From the NCBI GenBank assembly GCA_036443405.1, contig JAZFYD010000144.1, positions 1 to 30,766 of the forward strand: 30,766 bases of DNA, given 5' to 3'. The notes below the pieces were generated by a model, which was not told the origin of the DNA, ran no database searches, and saw only the letters and a program-made list of their open reading frames with translations. The stretch comes from JAZFYD01 sp036443405. Lineage in GTDB: Bacteria > Planctomycetota > PLA2. Position 1 is the stretch's first letter. Every line of letters begins with the position of its first letter. A program made the position numbers and the translations under genes. Shown piece by piece: positions 8,326-17,375 of this stretch.

Positions 8326-10095
8326 CCGGCCGCGGCGTGTCGGATTCGCGACGGTGGCTCTGATGAACCGGGCGACGTTGCGGCGCAGGCCGCGTTCGTC
8401 GATGGGTTCGGTTGCGCCACCACTCAGGTCCACGACAAACATGCCGACCTGCTGCAACCGCCGGTTTCGCTCGACCGCAACCTGGCAGCGATGCGATCCG
8501 GAGACGCCCTTTTGCACGGGCGCCACGTAGAGGTACTCCTTCGCGGATATCCGGCTCGCACGTTTGAACTCGACGGTGACGCTCCCACGCGAGATCACCT
8601 TGACGATGATTCGCTTGGGTGCCTGCTGTTTCTGGTCCGCGACGTGATAGCGCATCGAGATCTTGTCGGTCGGCGTCGCCACCAGTGTGAGAGACGAAAC
8701 GTAGTCCGGGATCGCGCGCCCGAGTCCCAACTCGTATCCGTTCGCCTCCAGCTTTACGTGGGTCGTCGGCGGGTAGGAAAACGTGAACTTCCCCGCGCGA
8801 TCGGTCTCGAAGACCTGCCCGCGCACCGTCCTCGGCGCGCCACGGAAGCGATCGCCAAACGGCACGACGCGCACCGAAAGCGAGCGCATCGGCCGGCCGT
8901 TGATCGCCACGATCTTCGTAAAGACCTCCGCTGGACGGTCCTTGGGGACCTGGCCGAGGCCGGGACGTTCGTAACTCGTGAGGCCCTCCTCGAGGAAGGC
9001 CACGATGTCGTTGATCTCGGCATCCGTCAGCTTGACCGGACGGATGTGCGGTGAAAGGTTCGCGTTCGGCGTGCCGCCATCGCGGTAGTACGCCACCACG
9101 TCCTTCAGCGTCTTGAAACCGCCGTCGTGCATGTACGGCGGATGGCGAGCGATGTCCCGCAATGTTGGGGTCTTGAACCGGCCGAGATCCGCCTTCACGA
9201 ATGACATCGTGCCGTGGCCGCCGTCCACCTCGACGCGGCCTTCGAACGACGCGCCGACGGAACGGAACGACACGCCGGTGTTGTGGAACTTGCCGTCGGT
9301 GAGCGGCGCGTAGCTGCCCTTTAGAGAGTGGCACTGCGCGCATCCCGCTTTGTCCTTGAACAGGTAGAGGCCGCGGCGCGCCGCGGCGCTGAGCGCTTCC
9401 GGCTCGCCGCGCACGAAGCGATCGTAGGGCGCACCCGACGTGCGCAGGGAAAGCACGTAGTTCTCGATCGCGGTGGCGATCTCGTGCGTTCCGATGTCAT
9501 CGATGTTGGCGCCGAACGCCGCGCGGAAACCGTCGTCGTAACGGCCGTCCTGCCGCAACCGCAGCAGCAACGGCGTGAACTCGGGCGTGTTGGCCGGCGT
9601 CACCGCGCCGTAATAGGGCGGGGTCAGGTCGCGCATGCGCTTCTTGTACCAATCGTCGTTCGGCTCGCGGCCCGCCTCCAACGATCGCTGGAAACGACGC
9701 GCGTTAAGCGTCCGCGAGCGATCCAGCGCTTCGGCAAACGTACCCAAGCGCGCGAACGCGAGGTCCGCGACGGTGTCGAACTCGCCGTCCCAGTGAAAAC
9801 CACCGGTAGCCGGGAGATCGAGCAGCGTCTGCGAGTGCCGTTTGGTCAGGCCGGGCTCGCCCATCGACTGGACACGCGGGTCGGAAAACCCGTGTTCCGG
9901 CTGATGGCACGCCGCGCAGCTCACGGTGCCCATGCGGCTGATCGTTGGATCGAGGAACAGCCGGCGCCCCAACTCGATCTTTGCGAGATCGGCGGCGGAG
10001 GTCCGCGCATCCACTTCGGGTGCCGGGAACGCGCCTCCAACTCCAACCGCCGCGAGGAGTGCCAGCCACCATTGCCGCTGTGCGTGATATCGCAT
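8320..10095 (-). CDS. di-haem cytochrome c peroxidase (CcpA/MauG superfamily) with C-terminal extension
   Basis: 591 residues, periplasmic. The start is the ATG at 10095, with AGGAGG 7 bases upstream and a signal peptide (about residues 1-30). Two c-type haem sites, CAACH at 60-64 and CAQCH at 252-256, lie in the order of bacterial di-haem peroxidases. The family segments RRLFLDPTIS, GTVSCAACH and YMHDGGF (321-327) are present. These enzymes reduce hydrogen peroxide or, in MauG-like members, oxidise protein side chains. The usual family ends near residue 375. Here about 210 further residues follow, including a beta-rich part resembling a carboxypeptidase-regulatory fold (RTVRGQVFETDRAGKFTFSY) and a basic tail. 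The stop codon lies in a palindromic repeat. Confidence 0.93.
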   Translation of the reverse strand: MRYHAQRQWWLALLAAVGVGGAFPAPEVDARTSAADLAKIELGRRLFLDPTISRMGTVSCAACHQPEHGFSDPRVQSMGEPGLTKRHSQTLLDLPATGGFHWDGEFDTVADLAFARLGTFAEALDRSRTLNARRFQRSLEAGREPNDDWYKKRMRDLTPPYYGAVTPANTPEFTPLLLRLRQDGRYDDGFRAAFGANIDDIGTHEIATAIENYVLSLRTSGAPYDRFVRGEPEALSAAARRGLYLFKDKAGCAQCHSLKGSYAPLTDGKFHNTGVSFRSVGASFEGRVEVDGGHGTMSFVKADLGRFKTPTLRDIARHPPYMHDGGFKTLKDVVAYYRDGGTPNANLSPHIRPVKLTDAEINDIVAFLEEGLTSYERPGLGQVPKDRPAEVFTKIVAINGRPMRSLSVRVVPFGDRFRGAPRTVRGQVFETDRAGKFTFSYPPTTHVKLEANGYELGLGRAIPDYVSSLTLVATPTDKISMRYHVADQKQQAPKRIIVKVISRGSVTVEFKRASRISAKEYLYVAPVQKGVSGSHRCQVAVERNRRLQQVGMFVVDLSGGATEPIDERGLRRNVARFIRATVANPTRRGRR

Positions 10096-10122
10096 CGTCG
10101 TACCTCCTGAAAGCGCCAGCGC

Positions 10123-10140
10123 CAAAACCCCAAGGTTTTG
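10123..10140. promoter_or_regulatory. dyad upstream of the peroxidase gene
   Basis: Inverted repeat CAAAACC-CCAA-GGTTTTG, 7-base arms, centred about 36 bases before the peroxidase start and just upstream of its ribosome-binding site. It could be a repressor operator or an RNA hairpin. It lies in the 194-bp divergent region shared with trmL, where I see no convincing sigma-70 promoter. Confidence 0.35.
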
Positions 10141-10289
10141 AACGCTCGTTGCATCCGTTTGGTTCTCTTTGTTCGAAAACCGCGAGATGCCGAACCACTT
10201 GTGCCTGAGAGCTACCCCATTGGAACGGCGATATGCGTCCGGTCCACCCGGTTTTGACAAGCAAGCAGAGAACGCAAGAATGGGCTGAG

Positions 10290-10742
10290 GTGCTACACGT
10301 CGTCCTGGTCGAGCCTGAAATCCCGTGGAACACCGGAAATTCCGGGCGGTCCTGTCTCGCCACCGGCGCGCAGTTGCACCTTGTAAAACCTCTGGGCTTC
10401 TCGCTCGAGGCGAAGCAGCTGCGGCGCGCCGGACTCGACTATTGGCGCCACGTCGATCCGCGGGTACACGAGAGCTTTACGGAATTCGAGCGGGTGCTGC
10501 CGGAACTCGGGCAACCGTTCCTGTTCACGGTCGATGCGCCACGGACGCTGTTCGAGATCGAGATCCCCGAGGACGCGGTGTTCTTGTTCGGGCGCGAGAG
10601 CGACGGCTTCGAGGGCTCGGTCCGCCGACGCTACGCCGAGCACGCGGTGGGCCTGCCGATCGAGAGCCCGCACGTGCGCTCACTCAACCTGAGCACGTGC
10701 GTCGGCATCGCGGTTTACGAGTACGATCGTCAACGGCGGTAG
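10290..10742 (+). CDS. trmL: tRNA (cytidine/uridine-2'-O-)-methyltransferase, TrmL type
   Basis: SPOUT-class methyltransferase that methylates the ribose of the wobble base (position 34) of certain leucine tRNAs using SAM. The protein begins VLHVVLVEPEIPWNTGNSGR, the characteristic TrmL N-terminus, so I place the start at the GTG at 10290 (150 residues, close to the family length). An ATG at 10233 would add 19 residues without family support. Other motifs are LVKPLGF, FLFGRESDGF in the SAM-binding knot and RSLNLSTCVGIAVYE near the C-terminus. It is divergent from the peroxidase gene and its end overlaps the convergent HEAT-VWA gene by 13 bp. Confidence 0.93.
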   Translation: MLHVVLVEPEIPWNTGNSGRSCLATGAQLHLVKPLGFSLEAKQLRRAGLDYWRHVDPRVHESFTEFERVLPELGQPFLFTVDAPRTLFEIEIPEDAVFLFGRESDGFEGSVRRRYAEHAVGLPIESPHVRSLNLSTCVGIAVYEYDRQRR

Positions 10743-13489
10743 TAAATGCCACCGCTGTCGGCGGTCAACTCGCGCAGCAGCCGCGAGTTCTTGCCGATCG
10801 AGATCGAGTGAATCTGGATTCGGCGTGCGCGATTCAAACGCGCCACGGCGCGGCGCACTTCAACCCGGTTCACGTACTTGCCGGCGCTCGGCGCGCCGTC
10901 GGATAGCACGACGACCGTATCCACTTCCTTCAGCGCGAGCGCGAACTCCAGCGCGTCGTAGAGGTTTGTCTCGCCCTTCGGTTCGATTCCACCCAAGTGT
11001 TTCGCGAGCGCGTCCTTGCTCGAGGGCTTGGCCCCCACCATCGAGTTCTTCCACGGTGAAGGCTTGTCCGAGAAAAACACGACGTTGAACTTCGCGGATT
11101 CGCCGAGGCGGGCCACGGCGGCAAGCAGCGATTTCTTGGCCACGTCGATGCGCGACATTTCGCGCTCCTTCGCGTCGAGTGTGCGCATCGAACCCGACGC
11201 GTCGATCACGAATACAACACGATCGGTGTGAACCGGGATGCCGTAGAACTGCGCAACCGTGCCGTAGTTCGAGACTTTGGCCTTCGGCGGTATCTCGGGG
11301 ACGCTGTGCTCGTCGCCGGACGCCGCCCACCAACTTCGCCACGGCTCGGACTTCACACCGAAGTCCTTCGCGGTCAGCCGGAACAACGCCTTCAGGATCT
11401 CAAAGCGCACGCGGCGCCGGGACTCGACATCGAGGCGTTCGATGAGCGGCAGGATGGCGTGCTTTTGCGCGAGCGCGCGAAGCGTGTCGATGCACGCCGA
11501 ACGCACCTGCCACCGGCTGTCTGCCAGCTGCGCGATGACGGCGCCTACCTGCCCGGTGTCGCCGATCGCTGCGACGGCGCGCAGCGCGTAGATCCGATTG
11601 CGCCAGTGCTTGGACCGCAGCAGCTTCAGAAAGAACGCGCGGACCCGCGGGTCGTCATAGCCGATCCTCGCGAGCGCGGCCACAGCGGCGGGCCGGCCCT
11701 GCGAGTCGGACTTCGCGACCTTCAAGAGCGCGGGGATCGACTTCGGATCGCGCAGCGCGCCGAGGACGTCGATCATGGACTCCAGTGCATCGGGGTCGGT
11801 CTCACGTTTGGTCGCCCCGGCAACGGCCGGCACAATGCCCTCGGCAGACATCGAGGCCAGCGCCCGCGCGCACAGCAGGCGCGTATGAGCCTGTTTCGAG
11901 GTCAGGCCGCGAACCAGGGCCGCGCGCGCCGCGTCGGATCGCAGCAGGCGCAGTTCCCGCACCGCGGCACCAACCCGCCGTTGGTCCCCGTCGCAGATCT
12001 TGATCACAGCCTCGACGGCTTTCTTGTCGCCCGCGCGCGCCAGGATTCGCACGAACTGCTTGCCGACGTATCCGAATTCGTCCTCCCGGAGCGGGACCCT
12101 TCTCAGAGCCTCCTTGCGCGCACGGAGCGGATCCACGTACCAGAGAGCCTCGAACCCGAGTTCCCTCATGGCGGACTCGAAGTCCTTGATCGCCAGCTCG
12201 ATCAGCTTGAGAGGCGGCCCGTCGGGATCCCTTCGTAGGCACTGTTTCAGGATGACCAAGCGCACGTCGAAATCGGCAGCGTCCCCGTAGGCGTTCACGA
12301 TGATGGCGCGCGCCGCCTTGCCACCGTGTTCGGCCAGGTAGCGGGTGGCGAACTCGGCCGGTACCTTGGACTTCTTCTCGACCGCGTACTCGAGCGCAAC
12401 CCGGTACGCCGCAACCCGCTTTTTTGCGTCGTGTCGGTGCAACGCGACCATCGCCATGTTGCGGCAGGATTGCATCGCGTTTGAGTCGCGTACGATTGCG
12501 GCGATCTCTTTGCTGAACGGGCTGAACCCCCGGTAGTCCATCTGGTCAACGGCCCACTTGCGCACGGTGCTTCCCGCATTGGACTTGTAGACCTTGTGCA
12601 AGAACTTGAACGCCTCAGCCGTGCCATACGGGCCGACGCGTTTCAGTTGCTTAACGCGTTCATGATCGTCTGTCGCAGCGTCATAGGCCGCGACCACGTC
12701 CGTCAACGGTTCTTTCGGCTTTTCGACCGCCGGCCGCTTTTCGCGGGGCGCCCAACGTGGGAAGTACCACGGGCGCTGCGCAGGCGGGCGAACCGACTCG
12801 AAGTGGAGCTTGCTTCCGGACGGCTCGTCAATCCGCGCCGCGTACCCAACGTTGCCGATGCGAAAGGGCTTCCCCAGTTGCAGTTTCTCGTGCGCATCGG
12901 AACGCGTTTGAAGTTCACCGTCTCCGTCGACATCGAGAAAGAAGTGATCAAACTTGGGATCGTCGAAACGGAGATCGCCATTGCCGTCCACGAGTGCCAC
13001 ACGGCGCAACCGGCCGTTCAACACCACGTGGCCCAAACGGTGGATCTTGGTGTACAGGAAGATCCTGTCCGTTTGGCCCAACCGCTGCCGGATGTCGAAG
13101 GCCACGGGAACCAGTTCGTCGCCAAACGGGACGCGCACGACCTCGTGAACGACATGCATGTCCCGCGAGACGGACCAACGGCGCTCGGGATCGTCCGTGA
13201 GGTCGCGGTTCTGGTTCGCGTCGACAAACAGCCTGTTCTTGGCCCGGTCCACGACCACGGGAACCCGTGCGCCGAGCAGCAAGAACTCCGCGAATTGGGG
13301 CGCCGCGATCCCTTCGGGAACCTTGAGATCCTGCGGTCGCTCGGAGGAGAGCCGGTAGTATCGGGCGTGAATCGTCCCCACGAATCCAGGCTCCCACTCG
13401 AGCTCCGCGATGATTGTCTCGCCAGCGTACGCAGCGGCCGCCAAACACAAGACCGCGGCCCCCGTGTTCCACCTCATGCGTCGGAGCAT
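10730..13489 (-). CDS. secreted calcium-loop / HEAT-repeat / VWA protein
   Basis: 919 residues counted from the ATG at 13489; an ATG at 13477 is equally possible because neither has a clear Shine-Dalgarno. A signal peptide (about 1-22) is followed by a domain with Asp-rich loops that look like calcium sites: DANQNRDLTDD at 90-100, DGNGDLRFDD at 168-177 and DVDGDGELQ at 186-194. Residues from about 265 to 700 are helical repeats of HEAT/armadillo type, with pairs such as AVAALARIGYDDPRVRAF. The last 160 residues are a von Willebrand A domain with a complete metal site: DASGS from Asp763, a Thr in GETN and an Asp in LSDG. Probably a periplasmic or surface scaffold. It lies 52 bp behind an Oma1-like peptidase and may share its transcript. 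Confidence 0.88.
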   Translation of the reverse strand: MLRRMRWNTGAAVLCLAAAAYAGETIIAELEWEPGFVGTIHARYYRLSSERPQDLKVPEGIAAPQFAEFLLLGARVPVVVDRAKNRLFVDANQNRDLTDDPERRWSVSRDMHVVHEVVRVPFGDELVPVAFDIRQRLGQTDRIFLYTKIHRLGHVVLNGRLRRVALVDGNGDLRFDDPKFDHFFLDVDGDGELQTRSDAHEKLQLGKPFRIGNVGYAARIDEPSGSKLHFESVRPPAQRPWYFPRWAPREKRPAVEKPKEPLTDVVAAYDAATDDHERVKQLKRVGPYGTAEAFKFLHKVYKSNAGSTVRKWAVDQMDYRGFSPFSKEIAAIVRDSNAMQSCRNMAMVALHRHDAKKRVAAYRVALEYAVEKKSKVPAEFATRYLAEHGGKAARAIIVNAYGDAADFDVRLVILKQCLRRDPDGPPLKLIELAIKDFESAMRELGFEALWYVDPLRARKEALRRVPLREDEFGYVGKQFVRILARAGDKKAVEAVIKICDGDQRRVGAAVRELRLLRSDAARAALVRGLTSKQAHTRLLCARALASMSAEGIVPAVAGATKRETDPDALESMIDVLGALRDPKSIPALLKVAKSDSQGRPAAVAALARIGYDDPRVRAFFLKLLRSKHWRNRIYALRAVAAIGDTGQVGAVIAQLADSRWQVRSACIDTLRALAQKHAILPLIERLDVESRRRVRFEILKALFRLTAKDFGVKSEPWRSWWAASGDEHSVPEIPPKAKVSNYGTVAQFYGIPVHTDRVVFVIDASGSMRTLDAKEREMSRIDVAKKSLLAAVARLGESAKFNVVFFSDKPSPWKNSMVGAKPSSKDALAKHLGGIEPKGETNLYDALEFALALKEVDTVVVLSDGAPSAGKYVNRVEVRRAVARLNRARRIQIHSISIGKNSRLLRELTADSGGIYYRR

Positions 13490-13541
13490 ACTGGGGATTG
13501 GATATTCGTAAAGACCGGAAACCCGGTGGGAGGCGGCGATC

Positions 13542-14345
13542 TTACTTCGGGGGCTTCGGCGGAATCGGCAGCCTCTTGTTCGGCTGCTTTTGCGACTGCT
13601 CATAGAGCGCCATCGCCTCGGGCATCCACCCGCGCATGTTTGCGATGCGGTTTTGCGGATGCGGATGCGTGGAGAGGAACTCGGGGCCGCGTGAGCCACC
13701 GAGTTGATCCATGCGCTCCCAGACTCCGATTGCGTTGCGAGGGTCGTATCCGGCGCGCGCCGCCAGCATCAACCCGAACTTGTCCGCCTCGGTTTCGTGC
13801 GTGCGGGAATACGGCAGGAACAACAGCACCTGCGCCGTCGCGCTCAGGCCCGCGAAGTACGCCAGACGCTGCTTGGTGTTCTTGCCAGCGGCCACCGAGC
13901 CGATCGCGATGGCGATGGTTGTATCGCGCTGCTGGCTCACACGCTCGGCGCCGTGGCGCAGGAGAGCGTGAGACACCTCGTGGCCCATCACGATCGCCAT
14001 GCCCGCCTCGTCCTGCAAGATCGGGTAGATGCCCTTGTAGAACGCGATCTTCCCTCCGGGAAGCGCCCAAGCGTTGACGATCTTCACATCGTCGATGACC
14101 TTGAACTCCCACTGGTAATCGGGTTTGTTCGCGTGTTTCGAAATCGCCGCGCCGACCCGCCGGACTGGATCGACATAGGCGCGCTCGTTCGTGAATTTGA
14201 CCTTCGTCTGGATCTCGTTCCAGGACTCGAGGCCCATCTTGAGTTCGCTGGACTCGGAGATCGTGATCCACTGCTTCCGCCCGGTGTGCGGGTTGGTCTT
14301 GCAAGAAAAGACGAGGAGGAGCAGGAGGAGTGAGAGCCTTCGCAT
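13542..14345 (-). CDS. M48-family zinc metallopeptidase, Oma1/LoiP-like lipoprotein
   Basis: 267 residues. The start at 14345 is chosen because it is followed at once by a hydrophobic signal (MRRLSLLLLLLVFSC); Cys15 is a plausible lipid site, although Phe in the lipobox is unusual. The catalytic motif is HEVSH at 122-126, with the third zinc ligand probably the Glu of HETEADKFGL. The upstream segment NAWALPGGKIAFYKGI is typical of M48 peptidases that degrade misfolded envelope proteins. The C-terminus (STHPHPQNRI, then a Pro/Lys-rich tail) is also standard. It likely acts in periplasmic quality control. The HEAT-VWA gene follows on the same strand. Confidence 0.93.
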   Translation of the reverse strand: MRRLSLLLLLLVFSCKTNPHTGRKQWITISESSELKMGLESWNEIQTKVKFTNERAYVDPVRRVGAAISKHANKPDYQWEFKVIDDVKIVNAWALPGGKIAFYKGIYPILQDEAGMAIVMGHEVSHALLRHGAERVSQQRDTTIAIAIGSVAAGKNTKQRLAYFAGLSATAQVLLFLPYSRTHETEADKFGLMLAARAGYDPRNAIGVWERMDQLGGSRGPEFLSTHPHPQNRIANMRGWMPEAMALYEQSQKQPNKRLPIPPKPPK

Positions 14346-14428
14346 GACCCCGCCATTGTGCCCCACCGGACTCCGGAGCGCACGGGGGAGGCATGCAGAG
14401 AAACCGAGCATGCGGTAGAACACCCTCG

Positions 14429-15604
14429 ATGACCCCCAAGCCGGGCTATGGATGCCGCGAGGACAGGCCGCCGCCGGTGGGGCCGCTGGCCGCCGACCTG
14501 ACCCGCGCCACGACGTTCGCCAAGGAGTCGGCCGAGTCGCTGCGTGCGGTCGGCGCGGGTGAAATCGACGGCGAGTTCTATCCCCGCTGCGGTCACCCGG
14601 TCGGACGACGGTTCGAGTCCGGCGTTGCAGAACTCGAACAAACCGACGGCGCCGTCGCCTTCGCCTCGGGGGTCGCCGCGCTCTACGCGATCTTCGCCGC
14701 CGTGCCCGACCCCGGGGACACGATCGCGATGAGCCGCGACCTCTACGGAGGGACCGTCGACATCGCGCGACACGACCTGCCGAGACTGCAGCTCACAGCG
14801 CGCAAGTTCGATCCGTTTCGGCCGGAGTCGTTCGCCGAGGCGTTTCGCGGCGTCTCCCTGGTGCACGTCGAGACACCGACCAACCCTCTCGCGCGCGTCG
14901 TCGACATCGATGCGGTCGTCCGCGCGGCGCGGGAAGCCGGCGCGCTGGTGTCCGTCGACGCGACCTTTCAGCCGCCGCCTCTGCAACAACCCGCGACGCT
15001 CGGCGTGGACCTCGTCATGCACAGCGCGACGAAGTTCCTCGGCGGCCACAGCGACGCGCTCGGGGGCGTCGTCTCGGGCCCGCACGCTCTCATGGAAAAG
15101 CTCGAGGCGTTTCGCCACCGCACCGGCGCGGTGTTGAGTCCCGACACGGCCTGGCTGCTCGTCCGGTCGCTCGGCACCCTCGAACTCCGCGCGCGCGAAC
15201 AAGCGGCGACGGCCCAGCGCCTGGCTCTCGCCCTCGACGCGCTGCGGGCTACCGGCAGCGCAAACCGCGGCGTGCGTACCGTGCACTACCCGGGTCTTCC
15301 CGAACACGAAGACCACGCGCTCGCGCGGCGCCAGATGGCGACGTTCGGATCCATGCTCGCGTTCGAGGTCGAAGGCGGGTTGCCGGCGGCCGCCGCGGTC
15401 ATCGACGGGTTCCAGGTCATCGCGCGCGCCGTCTCGCTGGGTGGTATCGAAACGCTGGCTTCGTTGCCGCTGCACACGTCACACGCACCGCTGACCGAAT
15501 CCGAGCGCAACGCCGCCGGCATCGATGACGGCCTCATTCGTCTCTCCGTCGGACTCGAACCCTTCGACCGATTGGAAGCCGACTTGCTCCAGGCGCTGAG
15601 TTAG
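14429..15604 (+). CDS. Cys/Met-metabolism PLP-dependent enzyme (cystathionine gamma-synthase/lyase family)
   Basis: 391 residues, fold type I PLP enzyme of trans-sulfuration. The PLP lysine is Lys202 in HSATKFLGGH. DLYGGT (104-109), ETPTNP (148-153), VSLGGIETL and the C-terminal AGIDDGLIRLSVGLE are family signatures. Two normally conserved segments deviate: the phosphate-binding YSRxxNPT reads YPRCGHPVG (51-59), and VDNTF reads VDATF (176-180). The exact reaction (synthase, beta- or gamma-lyase) therefore cannot be assigned. The start ATG at 14429 has no strong Shine-Dalgarno. It is divergent from the M48 gene (83 bp apart) and has no sulfur-metabolism neighbours. Confidence 0.92.
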   Translation: MTPKPGYGCREDRPPPVGPLAADLTRATTFAKESAESLRAVGAGEIDGEFYPRCGHPVGRRFESGVAELEQTDGAVAFASGVAALYAIFAAVPDPGDTIAMSRDLYGGTVDIARHDLPRLQLTARKFDPFRPESFAEAFRGVSLVHVETPTNPLARVVDIDAVVRAAREAGALVSVDATFQPPPLQQPATLGVDLVMHSATKFLGGHSDALGGVVSGPHALMEKLEAFRHRTGAVLSPDTAWLLVRSLGTLELRAREQAATAQRLALALDALRATGSANRGVRTVHYPGLPEHEDHALARRQMATFGSMLAFEVEGGLPAAAAVIDGFQVIARAVSLGGIETLASLPLHTSHAPLTESERNAAGIDDGLIRLSVGLEPFDRLEADLLQALS

Positions 15605-15644
15605 CGAGCAGCGCCCACCCGCGGACCACCGTCCATCACCGAGG

Positions 15645-15680
15645 TCTCAACGGCGTCAGCCGTTGAACAGACAACACTGG
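15645..15680 (+). repeat. GTCA-loop palindromic repeat between convergent genes
   Basis: Stem TCAACGGC / GCCGTTGA around GTCA, with tail ending ACAACACTGG. The outer C:G pair of the reference copy is replaced by T:A on both arms, a second compensatory change. It lies between the 3' ends of the PLP-enzyme gene and the BatA-like gene. Confidence 0.8.
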
Positions 15681-15686
15681 CCGCGC

Positions 15687-17375
15687 TCAACTCCGCCAGA
15701 ACACCCACCAGGCGATCAGCAACACGCCGGCGGCGATGGCCGCGAATAACGCTGCATGCGGTTGGTCCGGCACGCCGGCCTCCCCAACGGCGGGCAACGG
15801 ATCCGAGTCCGCGGTTGCCGGCGCGAGATCGAGCTCCGGTTCGAGCAGGTTCACCGCGTAGCGCCGCTTCTCGATCTGCCAAACGCCGGGCGGACCGATC
15901 AGCTGTTGGCCGACACGATGCACGACCTCGCCGTCGATGCGCACGAGGCCTTTTTGCGGAGCTGTTTCCCCGACTCGATAGAACTCCGGAGCCGAGCGCC
16001 GCGTGACCTTGGCCAACCACTCGATCGTGTTGCGTAGGAACAACGGATAGGCCGGCGTGGACGCGAAGATGCAGCGGTCGGGATCGAAACCAAGCGCCAC
16101 CCAGGCCGGCCCGATCGCGAGCAAGGCACCCGGCGCCGCGGACGCGATCGCCTCCCCACCCAGCACGGCGCGCCCGTTCAACGGCGGAATGCGTTCGAGG
16201 TCGATGCCGCGAACCAACGGGTGCTCGCGCTTCACGTGAAAGAGCGCCGGCGCCGCATGCTCCTCGCCGACGCGAAACGGCAGCGCTCCGACCGGCGGCG
16301 AAAGATAGAGCGCCGGTACACCCGTCAGCGTTCGCGGCGGCGCGCAGCGGTCGAAGATGACCACCGAGTATTTCTTGGCGGCTTCGGCCGCGCGCGCGGG
16401 GACGGTCTGTTCGAGCGGGCCCGTGATCGCGCCGGTCGCCTCCAACGCCATCAGCGCGGAGATCAAGAACGGCGAGACCTCGCCGGTGTCGGAGACCACC
16501 AGCGGCCGCGGACTTTCACGACCGGGCAGGAGCAGGCGAATCGTATCGTCGGCGGCAAACGCGTCGCCTTCGAGGACGATGGTGAACTCCGCCTCGCCTT
16601 CGCGCGGCAACGGCAGTTGCAGGACCGTCGGCTCCCCGGCAACCAGCTCGCCCGCCCAGTGCTCGCCGATTTTCGCGTAGCCCTCGCCGCGCAGCGCGAC
16701 GCGCGCGAAACGGCCGCCGCCCTCCGGATCGCCGGTCACCTCGAGCGAAGCGAACCCGGCGTTTTGCGCGTCTTGTTTCACGACGCGCAAGCGCCAGTCC
16801 TCCGGCGTGATCGTGCGATACGTGACAAACACGAAGTCGGGATCGCGCAAATCGGCCGCGGCGGCCCTGGCGAGAGTTAGGGCGTCGTCGGGACTGCGGC
16901 GCTGCCACGCGGGTTGGTGACGGGACACCTCGGCCATCGCTGTACGGACATCCGCGCAGCGCACACTGATATCGCGTCCTTCGCCTACGCGCACGATCAA
17001 AAAGCGCGTGCCCGGCGCACGGCGCTGGATTTCGGCGCGGGCGACGTGCCAGAGCAACCGATGGCGATCCCCGGCGCGCAGTTCGAGCCCGCCGTCGAGG
17101 ACCAGGACGAGATCGCGCGCCGTCGACGGTGTTCCTTCGGTGTAGGGACGCGCCGCCGCGACCGCCAAGGCCGCGCACGCGATCAATACGAGCAGAAGGT
17201 CGAGATAGCGCATGAGCCGGCTGCCGAATCCACCGCGGCGTTCGCCGAGCGCGGCCGCCCAGAGCGGCAGGAACGGAACCGTGACGCGGCGCGCGCGCCG
17301 ACGGATGAGGTGCGTGAGCAGCACACCCGCGCCGGCGAGACCGAGCCAGAATCCCGCGGGGTCGTAAAAACTCAC
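15687..17375 (-). CDS. BatA-like membrane protein with VWA-like domain lacking a metal site
   Basis: 562 residues from a GTG at 17375, chosen because it overlaps the upstream stop in GTGA. The N-terminus has the BatA pattern: FYDPAGFW, a membrane helix (about 7-23), LIRRRARR, a cytoplasmic linker and a second helix (about 56-76) ending AAARP. The following VWA-like domain begins DLVLVLDGGLELR, where the DxSxS metal motif would be; the two serines are missing, so metal binding is doubtful. A long beta-rich periplasmic region and a final helix (about 543-559, ending WWVFWRS) follow. Related proteins work with MoxR ATPases and DUF58 proteins in envelope assembly or stress. Last gene of a three-gene operon. 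Confidence 0.85.
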   Translation of the reverse strand: MSFYDPAGFWLGLAGAGVLLTHLIRRRARRVTVPFLPLWAAALGERRGGFGSRLMRYLDLLLVLIACAALAVAAARPYTEGTPSTARDLVLVLDGGLELRAGDRHRLLWHVARAEIQRRAPGTRFLIVRVGEGRDISVRCADVRTAMAEVSRHQPAWQRRSPDDALTLARAAAADLRDPDFVFVTYRTITPEDWRLRVVKQDAQNAGFASLEVTGDPEGGGRFARVALRGEGYAKIGEHWAGELVAGEPTVLQLPLPREGEAEFTIVLEGDAFAADDTIRLLLPGRESPRPLVVSDTGEVSPFLISALMALEATGAITGPLEQTVPARAAEAAKKYSVVIFDRCAPPRTLTGVPALYLSPPVGALPFRVGEEHAAPALFHVKREHPLVRGIDLERIPPLNGRAVLGGEAIASAAPGALLAIGPAWVALGFDPDRCIFASTPAYPLFLRNTIEWLAKVTRRSAPEFYRVGETAPQKGLVRIDGEVVHRVGQQLIGPPGVWQIEKRRYAVNLLEPELDLAPATADSDPLPAVGEAGVPDQPHAALFAAIAAGVLLIAWWVFWRS

